Positions 45,801-53,523 of a DNA stretch of 64,000 nt are shown one piece after another. Origin of the DNA: JAHBNG01 sp039028975 (GTDB taxonomy: Bacteria; Chloroflexota; Anaerolineae; Caldilineales; Caldilineaceae); contig JBCCHB010000069.1 in assembly GCA_039028975.1 (NCBI GenBank), forward strand, positions 18,895 to 82,894. Reading direction: 5' to 3'. The position numbers were made by a program, and so were the translations under genes. Position 1 is the first letter of the stretch, and each line of letters opens with the position of its first letter. Below the pieces are notes generated by a model. That model was not told the DNA's origin and searched no databases. It saw only the letters and a program-made list of their open reading frames with translations.

Positions 45801-48800
45801 AATGACCTGTCAGGCGGCGCGTAGGCGAACGATGCGTCGAAGTAAGGCAAGAAGCTCTGATAGGCACTCTGGCGGGCGTTGAATATGACGGCGTTGTCCA
45901 CGATGAAGCGGCCATCTTCCGCCGCGCGACGGGTTTGCAGAGTGCGCCCCAACCCATCGACGTAGGTGATGGTGCGGAGGAGAGCGTCCTCACCAGACTG
46001 CTCACGACTTTCAGTTAAGATTGAACTGCGCGGACTGCTTAGATTGTAGGTGAACTGCTGTGTGGGATGCGCTAGTGTGTCGCCAGGTTTCGCGATTTTC
46101 TGTAAGCGTCCGAAGGCGTCGTAACTGAAATGGGTAACGTGGCCGTTGAAGTTTGCGGCCGCAGCCACCTGCCCCAGCCCCATGTTATAGGTAGCAATGC
46201 TCGTGAGTTTCTGACCGTCTGACAGGTGGATATGTTCGGCGACAGGAAAGGTGTGCTGCAAGGGATCGTAGTCAACGCTCGTGAGGTTATCGTTGGCGTC
46301 CAGAATGCCTACCACGTTGCCATGACTATCGAAGGCTTGACGCCGCGTTGGAATATACCGGTTATCCTGGTTGCCGAGCCATTGGGTCTGCCGTGTCAGG
46401 TTGCCCTGTTCAATTTCATGCAGGGGCAGCCCAAGATAGTCTGCACCGTCGTAGTAAAAGCGGGTTTCACTCACTAGGTTTTCCGCAGCGTCGGTCTGAC
46501 GTACAACTGCAGGTCGGTTGACTAACCAGGTATCTAGATTGTGTGCGTATTCGGTATACTGTAGAAGCTCATCGTTGCCACAGGTAACGTCATCATCGCA
46601 AACCTGACCGTAGTTCAGATCGGCTGTGCGATTTCCAAACTCATCCAGCATAAAGGCTTGACGCAACTGGATAGGGACTTGCTCATTCTCGTGAATGTAT
46701 GTGTTCGTCTGGCTAACGAAGGAATGAGCTACTTCTTCACCGCTGCTGCCGGCATGGAGGACTCTAGTAGCGAGTTGGTTAACCGCACGGCGATAACATT
46801 CGTAGATCTCTCCCTCACAGCTACCACCTTCGCCCAGAACAGCCATCTCCAGCACCATGCCCTTGCGGCTTTCGTCGGTCAGCCCCAGATCATAGATATG
46901 GCGAGTGATGGTGGTGGCCGCCGTCTCATCACCCACGGCAACAGTATCGACCTGCCCGAAGCCGCGAAATTCCTTCTGCTCACCATCATAATGACCATCT
47001 CGATAGACATAGTCGGTGATGTAAGTGTCGCCGCTGTTGGCATCCTGCACTTGGACCCGACTCACCACCTGTACGGCAAAGGGAAGCGTCTTGTCCCAAC
47101 GATCATCATTGTCCCAAGCGGCAACATAATCGACAGTTGATGCTTTATAGGTGATGATAATGGTGCGACCCAGACCATTGTCGACGGTGGCCAGCAGATT
47201 GGGCTGAGGACCGGTGGAAAAGTCGACATATTGGAGGGTCTCATCGGCGGGGGCGGGATAGCGGCTGTAGAGCATCTCGCAACGGCCATCGCCATCGACA
47301 TCTGCCAGACGCAAGGCGGTATCGAGCGGGTTGTAGCCAGGCGTCCCCGTAATCTGGCGGGCATCGGTAAAGCTGCCATCGCCACGGTTGAGCCAGTAGC
47401 GTAGGCTATGGTTACCCGCCAGAATCAGGTCGTCTAGGCCATCATTGTTGATGTCGTCTAACTGAATCTGCTGCGCCAAGTCCCCTAGCCCACGAGGGAC
47501 ATTTTGCATGGTTACGCCAACGTCGAAGTCGCCATTCCCGTTGTGGGGAAAGTAGACCAGCAGCCCATCGCGCACGAAAACCAGCTCCTGCAGGCGGTCA
47601 CCCGTCATGTCGCCCAGCTTGACGTGGGGATCCGCAAAGCGCAGCGGCGTCCCCACCGCAACGGGTGGGACTACAAAATCGGCTTCTGCACTCCACGAAT
47701 CGTTGGCTTGCGCCAGCCAAATAAAGTAGCGATTATGGGTGGTGAGCATCACATCGATACGCTTGTCGTGGTTGACGTCCAGCCAGCGCAGATTAGGGTC
47801 ATCCAAGGCAAAGTTGGGATTGCTGCCAAGAATGATGCGGTCATCCGGCTCCCAAAGTTGCCCCGGTTGGCGGGCATAGTAGTAGAAGGCCCCAGTGGCG
47901 GCTCTAGCCCCGCCGCCCGCCGCGCGGACGACCAGATCGACCTGACCATTGCCCGTCACGTCGACCATCTGTGTCTCGGCTTGCGAGAGGCGATCGCCGG
48001 GGGAGTGGGCCGGAAACTCGGCGTCCGGTTGCAGGCGTTCCGCGCCCCGATTGATGTGAAAACGGTGGCCCTGCAATGGCGTATAGACCACATCGGGCAA
48101 GCCGTCATAGTTGATGTCGACCAGTTCGGCGTCGGCGTTGCGCAAGCTCACCGGCGGCGGATTCTGCATGGAGACCACATCGTGGGCGGCATCGTCGAAC
48201 GCGGTATAGGTGAAGGTGGTTGGCGGCAATTCGCTTGCACCGTCATTACCAATTTGGGTAACTTGTGCCAGTAGAGAGTGGGTGTCGGTAGAGCGTTCGC
48301 GCACGTAGTCGAAGCGGTAGGCGCGTGTCAGTTGAGCCAACGCCACCACTTGCATCTGGGCAACACGCCAGGCCGTGGTCATGGGCGCACGGCTGGTGCG
48401 GTCGGTGAAGATATCGGCGCGCGGCTCGTATTGGAATACAACAGCGTTTGTCCGTCCATCGCTGCTTGGATTGTAGCGAATTTCGCTGAGGTAGGCGACG
48501 TTGCTGCCCTGTTCGACATCGCGGGTGTAGAGATAGTCTATAGCGTTGCCGTTGGTGTCGATTTGGCTTTCCAACCGCCAGCGAAAGATGCCGTATTGGT
48601 TCTGCTCTCGCGCCTGCTCTTCGGCCCCAAAAACGTAGCGCACGCCGTCGGGACGATGGGCTTCCCAGCCGCCATTATCCAAGCGGCGGAAGCGCAGGAA
48701 CTCGCCCTCATTCGCGAAGCGATAGTCGCCATTGGCAAGCGCAACCAGCTTTTCTCCGTTGCTGTAGATAAAGCGGTCTTTGGCATCATCATAGGCTGGC

Positions 48801-49225
48801 AATCCCTCGTCGGTCTGCCGCTGGATATGGGGGACGTTGAGCCGCCAGCCCAAACCCCACGGTCCGTTAGCATGACCGCCGTTGTAATTCAGCGTAAGCG
48901 CCGGAGCAAAGCCATTCCGGCCCGGTGCGACCGCAAAGTTGACGCTGTAGCGCGCCGTACCCGTGCTCAGATCTGGCTCAAACGATTCACCAATCCCTTC
49001 GATGGATCCGGGGCCAGAGGGTAGCGAGATGACCTGAGGGGCCACGCCCGATTTGTTGGTGGGCGATTGGGCGTAGAGTGTGGGACTGGTGATGCAGAGA
49101 AACAGGGCGACCAAGATGGCAATGAAGGTTGGCTGATGCCCGTATCGCGGCGACTGTAGCCAGGGAATGGGCATGCCGAATATACTAGAGGAGAGGCTGT
49201 TCTTCTGCCTGTTGAAATTCATCAT
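42881..49225 (-). CDS. SpvB/RHS polymorphic toxin with Hint pretoxin domain
   Basis: 2114 residues; AAGGAG precedes two adjacent ATGs (49225 and 49222). Signal region about 30-52 (FIAILVALFLCITSPTLYA). Then an SpvB-like N-terminal domain (about 60-350, LPSGPGSIEGIGESFEPDLS, GLGWRLNVP), FG-GAP/VCBS-like repeats (about 370-690), many YD/RHS repeats (to about 1720) and the RHS core end YDPYASTWLSTDPI...NLYHYAGQNP. A Hint autoprocessing domain (from Cys in GCSFSGDTVV near 1868 to VHNC near 1999) releases a 115-residue tip. The tip has HSFSEHAHQWWG and FKEGDRAGELATAFIPN and looks like a small nuclease-type toxin, family not certain. The order matches fused Tc-toxin B/C subunits. It likely delivers the tip into target cells. 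Confidence 0.88.
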   Translation of the reverse strand: MMNFNRQKNSLSSSIFGMPIPWLQSPRYGHQPTFIAILVALFLCITSPTLYAQSPTNKSGVAPQVISLPSGPGSIEGIGESFEPDLSTGTARYSVNFAVAPGRNGFAPALTLNYNGGHANGPWGLGWRLNVPHIQRQTDEGLPAYDDAKDRFIYSNGEKLVALANGDYRFANEGEFLRFRRLDNGGWEAHRPDGVRYVFGAEEQAREQNQYGIFRWRLESQIDTNGNAIDYLYTRDVEQGSNVAYLSEIRYNPSSDGRTNAVVFQYEPRADIFTDRTSRAPMTTAWRVAQMQVVALAQLTRAYRFDYVRERSTDTHSLLAQVTQIGNDGASELPPTTFTYTAFDDAAHDVVSMQNPPPVSLRNADAELVDINYDGLPDVVYTPLQGHRFHINRGAERLQPDAEFPAHSPGDRLSQAETQMVDVTGNGQVDLVVRAAGGGARAATGAFYYYARQPGQLWEPDDRIILGSNPNFALDDPNLRWLDVNHDKRIDVMLTTHNRYFIWLAQANDSWSAEADFVVPPVAVGTPLRFADPHVKLGDMTGDRLQELVFVRDGLLVYFPHNGNGDFDVGVTMQNVPRGLGDLAQQIQLDDINNDGLDDLILAGNHSLRYWLNRGDGSFTDARQITGTPGYNPLDTALRLADVDGDGRCEMLYSRYPAPADETLQYVDFSTGPQPNLLATVDNGLGRTIIITYKASTVDYVAAWDNDDRWDKTLPFAVQVVSRVQVQDANSGDTYITDYVYRDGHYDGEQKEFRGFGQVDTVAVGDETAATTITRHIYDLGLTDESRKGMVLEMAVLGEGGSCEGEIYECYRRAVNQLATRVLHAGSSGEEVAHSFVSQTNTYIHENEQVPIQLRQAFMLDEFGNRTADLNYGQVCDDDVTCGNDELLQYTEYAHNLDTWLVNRPAVVRQTDAAENLVSETRFYYDGADYLGLPLHEIEQGNLTRQTQWLGNQDNRYIPTRRQAFDSHGNVVGILDANDNLTSVDYDPLQHTFPVAEHIHLSDGQKLTSIATYNMGLGQVAAAANFNGHVTHFSYDAFGRLQKIAKPGDTLAHPTQQFTYNLSSPRSSILTESREQSGEDALLRTITYVDGLGRTLQTRRAAEDGRFIVDNAVIFNARQSAYQSFLPYFDASFAYAPPDRSLPHTATHYDPLGRVVRTVNPDGSFATVSHRPLTDVLYDEEDNTADSPHFDTPTTRRYDGLERITQVAEVNIVNGQQETYATTYGYDMLGNLTRITDVQGNVTTSTYDALSRRLRLDNPDQGIQHYHYDDAGNLVQRVDAKGQTITYRYDPANRLRQELWTLADGTQVPYATYHYDHDRSPRQPDAQNTLGQITYIEDQAGTIAYSYDARGNTVGTVRTFAEENLAFVTRMTHDAMDRVTSVTYPDGLTVDFTHNAQGLLDAVPGFVENIDYTASDQRAQITYGNGVHSDYAYDSRLRLSHLHSTNDRQTVLQDLHYDFDNASNMIAIRDGRAARTTQNDLTQRYIYDDLYRLIGANGTYGSIDYVYDSIHNLVRKSSSADPRLNLGDMRYGENGAGPHALTTVGDETYRYDANGNRLSNGTATYAWDHRNQLTSVDENDTTSSYVYDAGGQRVRQTVVATGSVTTTLYLGQYAEVRSTPNGDQLVQYIFANDGRVAQVTSTFDPARLIQGFTGDVAYDPGPLDAAWYLSDHLGGTSLLLDESGQVEAESTYYPYGLTRYAMNGKEVRYRFTGKELDETGLYYYGARYYDPYASTWLSTDPILGQYLPTVRSNEGLPGLGGVFNTTNLNLYHYAGQNPVKYVDPNGQFLCAGACIAAGIAIAGAGMTAYDAYQAYQEGGIGSAAKSVGIDMVINAATGGVGKLASKLMPSSVKAKAWDAVKSVFKRGCSFSGDTVVTTVGGPVAIEDIQAGDLALAYHEALGTSGYYTVTTAVVHLDPVVVVLTLDDEQIETTPEHPFFTLTNEWITAGDLKVGNRIRRADGSYGMVQSLNWIQQLQLMYDLTVADAHTFYVGQARWLVHNCGGLIAGTKGLEHSFSEHAHQWWGIVKPQGKAESRFVANYKSQWQELVERAAKSKNVVDWRTGADATQLHLAFIDGKHFAVQFFKEGDRAGELATAFIPNPGQLRAINELLGK

Positions 49226-49249
49226 GTCTCCTTAGGTTAAAAAATGACA

Positions 49250-49324
49250 TACCTTGTGCATGCCTTGTGGCGGCGACGAAAGCGTCCCCTTACGAAGTCG
49301 AGGGAATCTCATGCACAAGGTATT
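49250..49324. repeat. Inverted-repeat element between toxin and helical-protein genes
   Basis: ATACCTTGTGCATG (49250-49263) and CATGCACAAGGTAT (49311-49324) are perfect 14-bp inverted repeats. Inside are two smaller stems (GGCGACG with CGTC-CC, and CCCTT with GAGGG). It starts about 25 bp upstream of the toxin start and ends 6 bp from the stop of the preceding gene. It may limit read-through or be a small mobile element. Confidence 0.7.
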
Positions 49325-49330
49325 TACAGC

Positions 49331-52300
49331 TTATTCCTGTGGTAAAGAATCGAGCGTGCTGCGTCTCATACCTTGGGCAAAGTCGGCAGCAAGATGCTGT
49401 GAATCGGCAACCGCTTGTTGCTGAAGCCCCTGTAATCCAATACCAGTTGTGTCCATCAGAATTTCGATATCTTCGAGCTGGCTGAGGTCCAGATTGCGGT
49501 TGAATGGCGAGGTAAAGTCAACTTGTAAGGTCCAAGTGGAAGCTGCGACACTAAGATTAAAGAGCGCACTTGTGGGCGTGCCTTGACCATTGCCATTGAC
49601 GCTGCTCAGAATTACCGCTGAGGTATTTTTGTTCTCAAAACCAGGCGGTATGGGGAGTTCAATTAGTCGTGCTGGGCCGGGTGTATATTCGACGATCTCG
49701 TTGATGGCTGTTCGGTAAGATGCCTGACCGCCGTGAGTGAGGATAACTTCCGGCGTCCCGACATCGCCAAATTGGTGAGTTAGGAGATTGATAGACAATC
49801 CTTGTAAGTTGGGTACTTCAGCCGGAAGGCCGATGCCAGCAATACGGCTATTCCAGATGTTTTGACTAAAGACTTTATTATCCAGCACAGACGTTGTAAA
49901 GGGTAGTGTAAGCGTATCTGTCTCGGTATACTGCTGGATGTACGCTTGGAATTGGTCATAGCGCAACTGCGCGCGTTGGGATGGGGATAGTTCGCCATTG
50001 GGATCTAGATTGGCGTCCGACAGTCCCAGTAGGTCCTCCGCGACAGAGATACGATAAGGATAGCGGTTGCGTTGACCAAGACTCAGATTCTGCGCGTATT
50101 GCAGGAGATCGTTGAGGAAGTTGTCAATATCATCAGCCGTACGCGCTTTATAGATATCGTCCATAATTGTGGTCGGCACCGGTGTCAGAAATTCGTATTC
50201 CAGAGCTTTTGCCGTCAAGTAGGCAAATTGGGTAGCAACCTCATGACTGCGGGCAGCCTCCAACGTCAATGTCTCGCGAAAGATCCGGTAAGCAGGATTG
50301 TTTAGGTAGCTGTCTAACAAGTTCTGTTGCGCGCGCGTGCGTAGACCGAGTAGGTTATGGTAGCTCTCTACCAGATGATTGTGTTCTGCTGATAACTGAT
50401 TCCAATGGTCGTAAGCTAGGTCTAATTCGATGAGCAGTTCAGCCTGTCGGAGTAGCAGATTACGTATGGCCGCTGCGCTGTTGGCACCGGTGATCTGGGC
50501 TTGAGTCGCGGCGGACTGTACTTCCTTTAGGCCATTAAGCCGCCCGATCTCTTGCTGGGCTGGTTCCCATGTTTTTGTTACCGCTTGGGTCTTGGAGTAT
50601 TCATGTCGGTAACTTTCCTTATTTGAGCCACCAAATAGACCGCCAGCAATTCCATTGATAATTCCTACCGCGGCGGCACCCCAATCTTGCGAGATAAAAG
50701 CTGTTCCAATTGCGACGACATCGAATTCGGACGTAAAGCCTCGGTTACTGTTGTACCACGTTTCTTTCGTAGATTCTGCTATCGTTTTCGTCTCGCGATA
50801 AGCATTCCGTACACCTATCGAGTACGCCAGCGCAGATAGCTTTGTACCACCTTCTATGGTTATCTCAATGACCCGACCAGCTCGCTCTTCTTCGATCTGG
50901 ATCTGGGCAGGTATGTTGGCCAGTCGTTGACTGGCCAATTGGATTTGGCGACTGGCGGCGGACATAGCAAGGTAGTTCTGTTCCATCGTACCACCCACAC
51001 AAGTGAGGAAGTCATCTTCCGTTGCGCCACACATTTCCAGCAATTGGCGGTCATATGATGTACGTAAGTTTTGTAGTTCAGTATTCAACGCCGTCGCGTT
51101 GCGATCAAACTCACGTTGCCCCGTTTGGGCGGCACCTTCGTCTTCTTCTGCATCGCGCAAGAATTGATTCTGCGTCAGCGCATGCAACTCACCGAATGTA
51201 AGCAGCGGCACATAGTCTTCTGTGAAACCAAAGGGATTAAGACCGTCGCGGATGGCTTGGGCACGAGCATGAAGCTGATTAAGATTGTTCATGAGTTGCC
51301 AACCACCGTTATCTAAGAAATCGACGCCGCGTGCTTCGGCTTTAGTAGCCAAGGCTAAGGCGTGAGCATATTGTGATGTGGCCGCTTGTGCATAGAGAGC
51401 CAGCGCCTCATCATCCAGGCGGCGTTGTCGATAGCGTCGCCCTAACTGATCCGTGACTTCCACCATGCGTTGACTGATGATGGAAAAGCGTTCAAAGTCA
51501 TCCGCTGTAAAGAAATCGGCAATGTAGGTTTTGTTTGGCCCGCCAATATCGGCATTCAAGGCATGGGCCAGCACATCAAACGCCAATGTGTATTGCTGGG
51601 CAGCCAATCTGAGTTGTTCCAGTTCCTCAGCAATAATGGCATCAGCGCTCATGCTCGTATCGCTAAAGCGATAGTCTAAGGCATCTACCATAAACTCATT
51701 CCCAAAGATCAAGTGGATGTTGACGAGTTCACGGATTGCCTCCAGTACGCCAGCACGTCCAATCTCACGGATATTGAGAGGGGTAGTCTCTGGATCGCCG
51801 TCTGTATCTAGAGCCAAATTGGCTGGATCGGCGACACTCATCATGGCAAACAATCGGCGTGCGCGGATTAGCTTGTTACGCACATTATCTGACCCAAGAC
51901 AGCTACCATCTTGGTTCAACTGGTCATAATCGGCACAGAACTTGTAGAAAAGATCGCCGTTGTTATAATCTTTATAGTTGAGAAGTACATCCTCGAATGG
52001 AATGCCGTATCCACCGCCGGGCAAGGGATTCTGGATTTCCGTGGTACGGAAGGTGACGCCAACATCCAATAGATCCCGCGCTTCGTCATACACGCTCTGA
52101 TAATCTGCACGACTAAGTCGCGAAGGTGGTACCATGCGCGGGCTGAGCATTAGTTCACGGCTTGGTGTTGTGGAAGGTTCGCCGACTGCGCTGAAAGTGG
52201 CATTGGTGATGGTGTTTCCCGCACCATCGACCATATCTATGGTGAGTTCGCCAGCGTCCGCCGCCCAAACGGTAGCTGGTGGGAGTGGGGTCAGCACGAT

Positions 52301-52336
52301 GATGATGGCTAAGGCGATTCGGATTGGTTTTAGCAT
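49331..52336 (-). CDS. Secreted large helical protein of the toxin operon, unknown function
   Basis: 1001 residues; AAAGGA about 9 nt before the ATG. Classic signal peptide (IALAIIIVLTPLPPATVWA, cleavage near 26). The mature protein is mainly helical with long amphipathic segments (about 220-480 and 600-780). A hydrophobic glycine-rich stretch lies near 548-568 (AAAVGIINGIAGGLFGG). The C-terminal third is beta-rich (TLPFTTSVLDNKVFSQ, IWNSRIAGIGLPAEVPNLQG). Helical body, central hydrophobic hairpin-like stretch and beta-rich C-terminus are reminiscent of pore-forming toxin subunits such as TcA, but no specific motif confirms it. The neighbouring gene encodes a Tc B/C-like toxin, so a delivery partner is a fair hypothesis. 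Confidence 0.7.
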   Translation of the reverse strand: MLKPIRIALAIIIVLTPLPPATVWAADAGELTIDMVDGAGNTITNATFSAVGEPSTTPSRELMLSPRMVPPSRLSRADYQSVYDEARDLLDVGVTFRTTEIQNPLPGGGYGIPFEDVLLNYKDYNNGDLFYKFCADYDQLNQDGSCLGSDNVRNKLIRARRLFAMMSVADPANLALDTDGDPETTPLNIREIGRAGVLEAIRELVNIHLIFGNEFMVDALDYRFSDTSMSADAIIAEELEQLRLAAQQYTLAFDVLAHALNADIGGPNKTYIADFFTADDFERFSIISQRMVEVTDQLGRRYRQRRLDDEALALYAQAATSQYAHALALATKAEARGVDFLDNGGWQLMNNLNQLHARAQAIRDGLNPFGFTEDYVPLLTFGELHALTQNQFLRDAEEDEGAAQTGQREFDRNATALNTELQNLRTSYDRQLLEMCGATEDDFLTCVGGTMEQNYLAMSAASRQIQLASQRLANIPAQIQIEEERAGRVIEITIEGGTKLSALAYSIGVRNAYRETKTIAESTKETWYNSNRGFTSEFDVVAIGTAFISQDWGAAAVGIINGIAGGLFGGSNKESYRHEYSKTQAVTKTWEPAQQEIGRLNGLKEVQSAATQAQITGANSAAAIRNLLLRQAELLIELDLAYDHWNQLSAEHNHLVESYHNLLGLRTRAQQNLLDSYLNNPAYRIFRETLTLEAARSHEVATQFAYLTAKALEYEFLTPVPTTIMDDIYKARTADDIDNFLNDLLQYAQNLSLGQRNRYPYRISVAEDLLGLSDANLDPNGELSPSQRAQLRYDQFQAYIQQYTETDTLTLPFTTSVLDNKVFSQNIWNSRIAGIGLPAEVPNLQGLSINLLTHQFGDVGTPEVILTHGGQASYRTAINEIVEYTPGPARLIELPIPPGFENKNTSAVILSSVNGNGQGTPTSALFNLSVAASTWTLQVDFTSPFNRNLDLSQLEDIEILMDTTGIGLQGLQQQAVADSQHLAADFAQGMRRSTLDSLPQE

Positions 52337-52434
52337 AGGGTTGTGTCCTTTGTTGTAAAGAGCAGAAAATCGTCTCTGTTTTTGAAATGGAGCATGTTAT
52401 TCGCCGCCTGGTTCGACACAATGAATAGACATTA

Positions 52435-52476
52435 TTCGGAATAAGCTAGACCCCTACTGAAGATTCTTATTCCGAA
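52435..52476. repeat. 11-bp perfect inverted repeat between two secreted-protein genes
   Basis: TTCGGAATAAG (52435-52445) and CTTATTCCGAA (52466-52476), loop of 20 bases, no T-run on either side. It may be an operator or an mRNA processing hairpin between the genes at 52495-53343 and 49331-52336. Confidence 0.6.
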
Positions 52477-52494
52477 CAAACTCGGACATTCTAT

Positions 52495-53343
52495 TTAACC
52501 GCCATCACAACTGCCGTCGTCAGTCCTGTCATATGTTGTCCAATTCGAGCAAGTACCACCGATGCAAAATCTTAGCTGATGGTGCGCATCGCAGCTATTA
52601 CCCGTTATTTGTGTTTCAATTTTAAGTTCACCCGTGTAGCCATGATCGCCATTTGCAAGATCGCCGGGTACATCAATGATATTCTCCCAGTGTATGGAGG
52701 CAGATCCACTAGTCGCTAAATCATCTTGGGTGTAGTAGCGCGAATCGTGCTCGTGTACAACTGGTGCAAAATCGGCAGAGTCAAAGCCATCTAGAGTGTC
52801 GGCATTATTCGCGTTGGATGCCGTGTCAGCGAGAATGGCATGTTGGGCTTCAATCGCAAATGGCACGTGGACCAGTCGCTGACGAGGAACCATTTCGTCG
52901 AAGCCAGCAACAGTGACGCCAATGAAGCGATCCTGACCAGCAAACACAGCTTGGGTCAAAGGGGTGATGTCGCCAAGTGTGAGGCTAAATTCCCCGTCCC
53001 GCACAGTGATGCCCGTATGATCTTCACGCCAGATTTCGGATCCCACAGCGGCTGTAACATCCGCATAGAGACGAATGGTCAGGTCGAAGGTGCCGCTGAG
53101 TTGGTTGCCTTCGGCATCGCTTAAGGTTCCCTGGTAACTCATTAGGGTAGGCATCTGTTCCTGCAGAGATACATCTTGCGGGGCTGTCATTGATGACGAG
53201 TTCGCCTGTGAGGCCGTTACAGATTTGGAGAGAATACCCAATGTTGAGACGGGGTTTTGGATAAAGAGAGTATATAGTAGAATGGTAAGCAGGCTAAGGG
53301 ATAGGTGGTTAACAAACCGAGAAAAAAGCTTCCGTTTAGACAT
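52495..53343 (-). CDS. Secreted tail-fibre-like protein
   Basis: 282 residues; AAGGAG about 9 nt before the ATG. Signal/anchor at about 12-38 (NHLSLSLLTILLYTLFI). Residues 66-165 form a beta-rich module with SYQGTLSDAEGNQLSG, IRLYADV, EIWREDHTGI and FIGVTVAGFDEMVPRQRL. It ends with a segment typical of phage and bacterial tail-fibre-like proteins: ADTLDGFDSADFAP, VHEHDSRYYT, and a Cys-containing end. The left-edge gene begins with a related module. First gene of the minus-strand toxin operon; it may form surface fibres. Precise role unknown. Confidence 0.8.
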   Translation of the reverse strand: MSKRKLFSRFVNHLSLSLLTILLYTLFIQNPVSTLGILSKSVTASQANSSSMTAPQDVSLQEQMPTLMSYQGTLSDAEGNQLSGTFDLTIRLYADVTAAVGSEIWREDHTGITVRDGEFSLTLGDITPLTQAVFAGQDRFIGVTVAGFDEMVPRQRLVHVPFAIEAQHAILADTASNANNADTLDGFDSADFAPVVHEHDSRYYTQDDLATSGSASIHWENIIDVPGDLANGDHGYTGELKIETQITGNSCDAHHQLRFCIGGTCSNWTTYDRTDDGSCDGG

Positions 53344-53418
53344 AGTTCAAATCTCCTTGTAATTGAAATTGATGTAGCAGAATTTATGAATATTATCATG
53401 GCATAATCCTTGTCGGGT

Positions 53419-53500
53419 TGTCACCAATCTTCACCTATCAAAGTGACAGATCGGACCTGTCATCTGTTGGCTGTCACCAATCATCACCAATCATTTTCAC
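53419..53500. promoter_or_regulatory. Cluster of TCACCAATC repeats and TGTCAC palindrome, possible operator
   Basis: TGTCACCAATCTTCACC (53419-53435) and TGTCACCAATCATCACC (53472-53488) differ at one base; a third copy TCACCAATCATTTTCAC starts at 53484. Between them, TGACAG (53444-53449) faces CTGTCA (53457-53462). The cluster lies between the divergent tail-fibre-like gene and the XRE-nSTAND gene, whose HTH could bind it. If the STAND protein instead began at TTG 53410, this would be coding. Confidence 0.5.
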
Positions 53501-53523
53501 AAGATGGGTTCAATAAATCGTCC

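Noticed and set aside
47504..49024. Long plus-strand frames (256 and 248 codons) opposite the RHS toxin
   Set aside because: They are antisense to the well-supported SpvB/FG-GAP coding sequence and show no recognisable domain.
53410..53523. TTG 53410 as start of the XRE-STAND protein
   Set aside because: The added residues are encoded by repeated TCACCAATC boxes and do not resemble a protein domain; no ribosome site is seen. ATG 53524 directly precedes the HTH.
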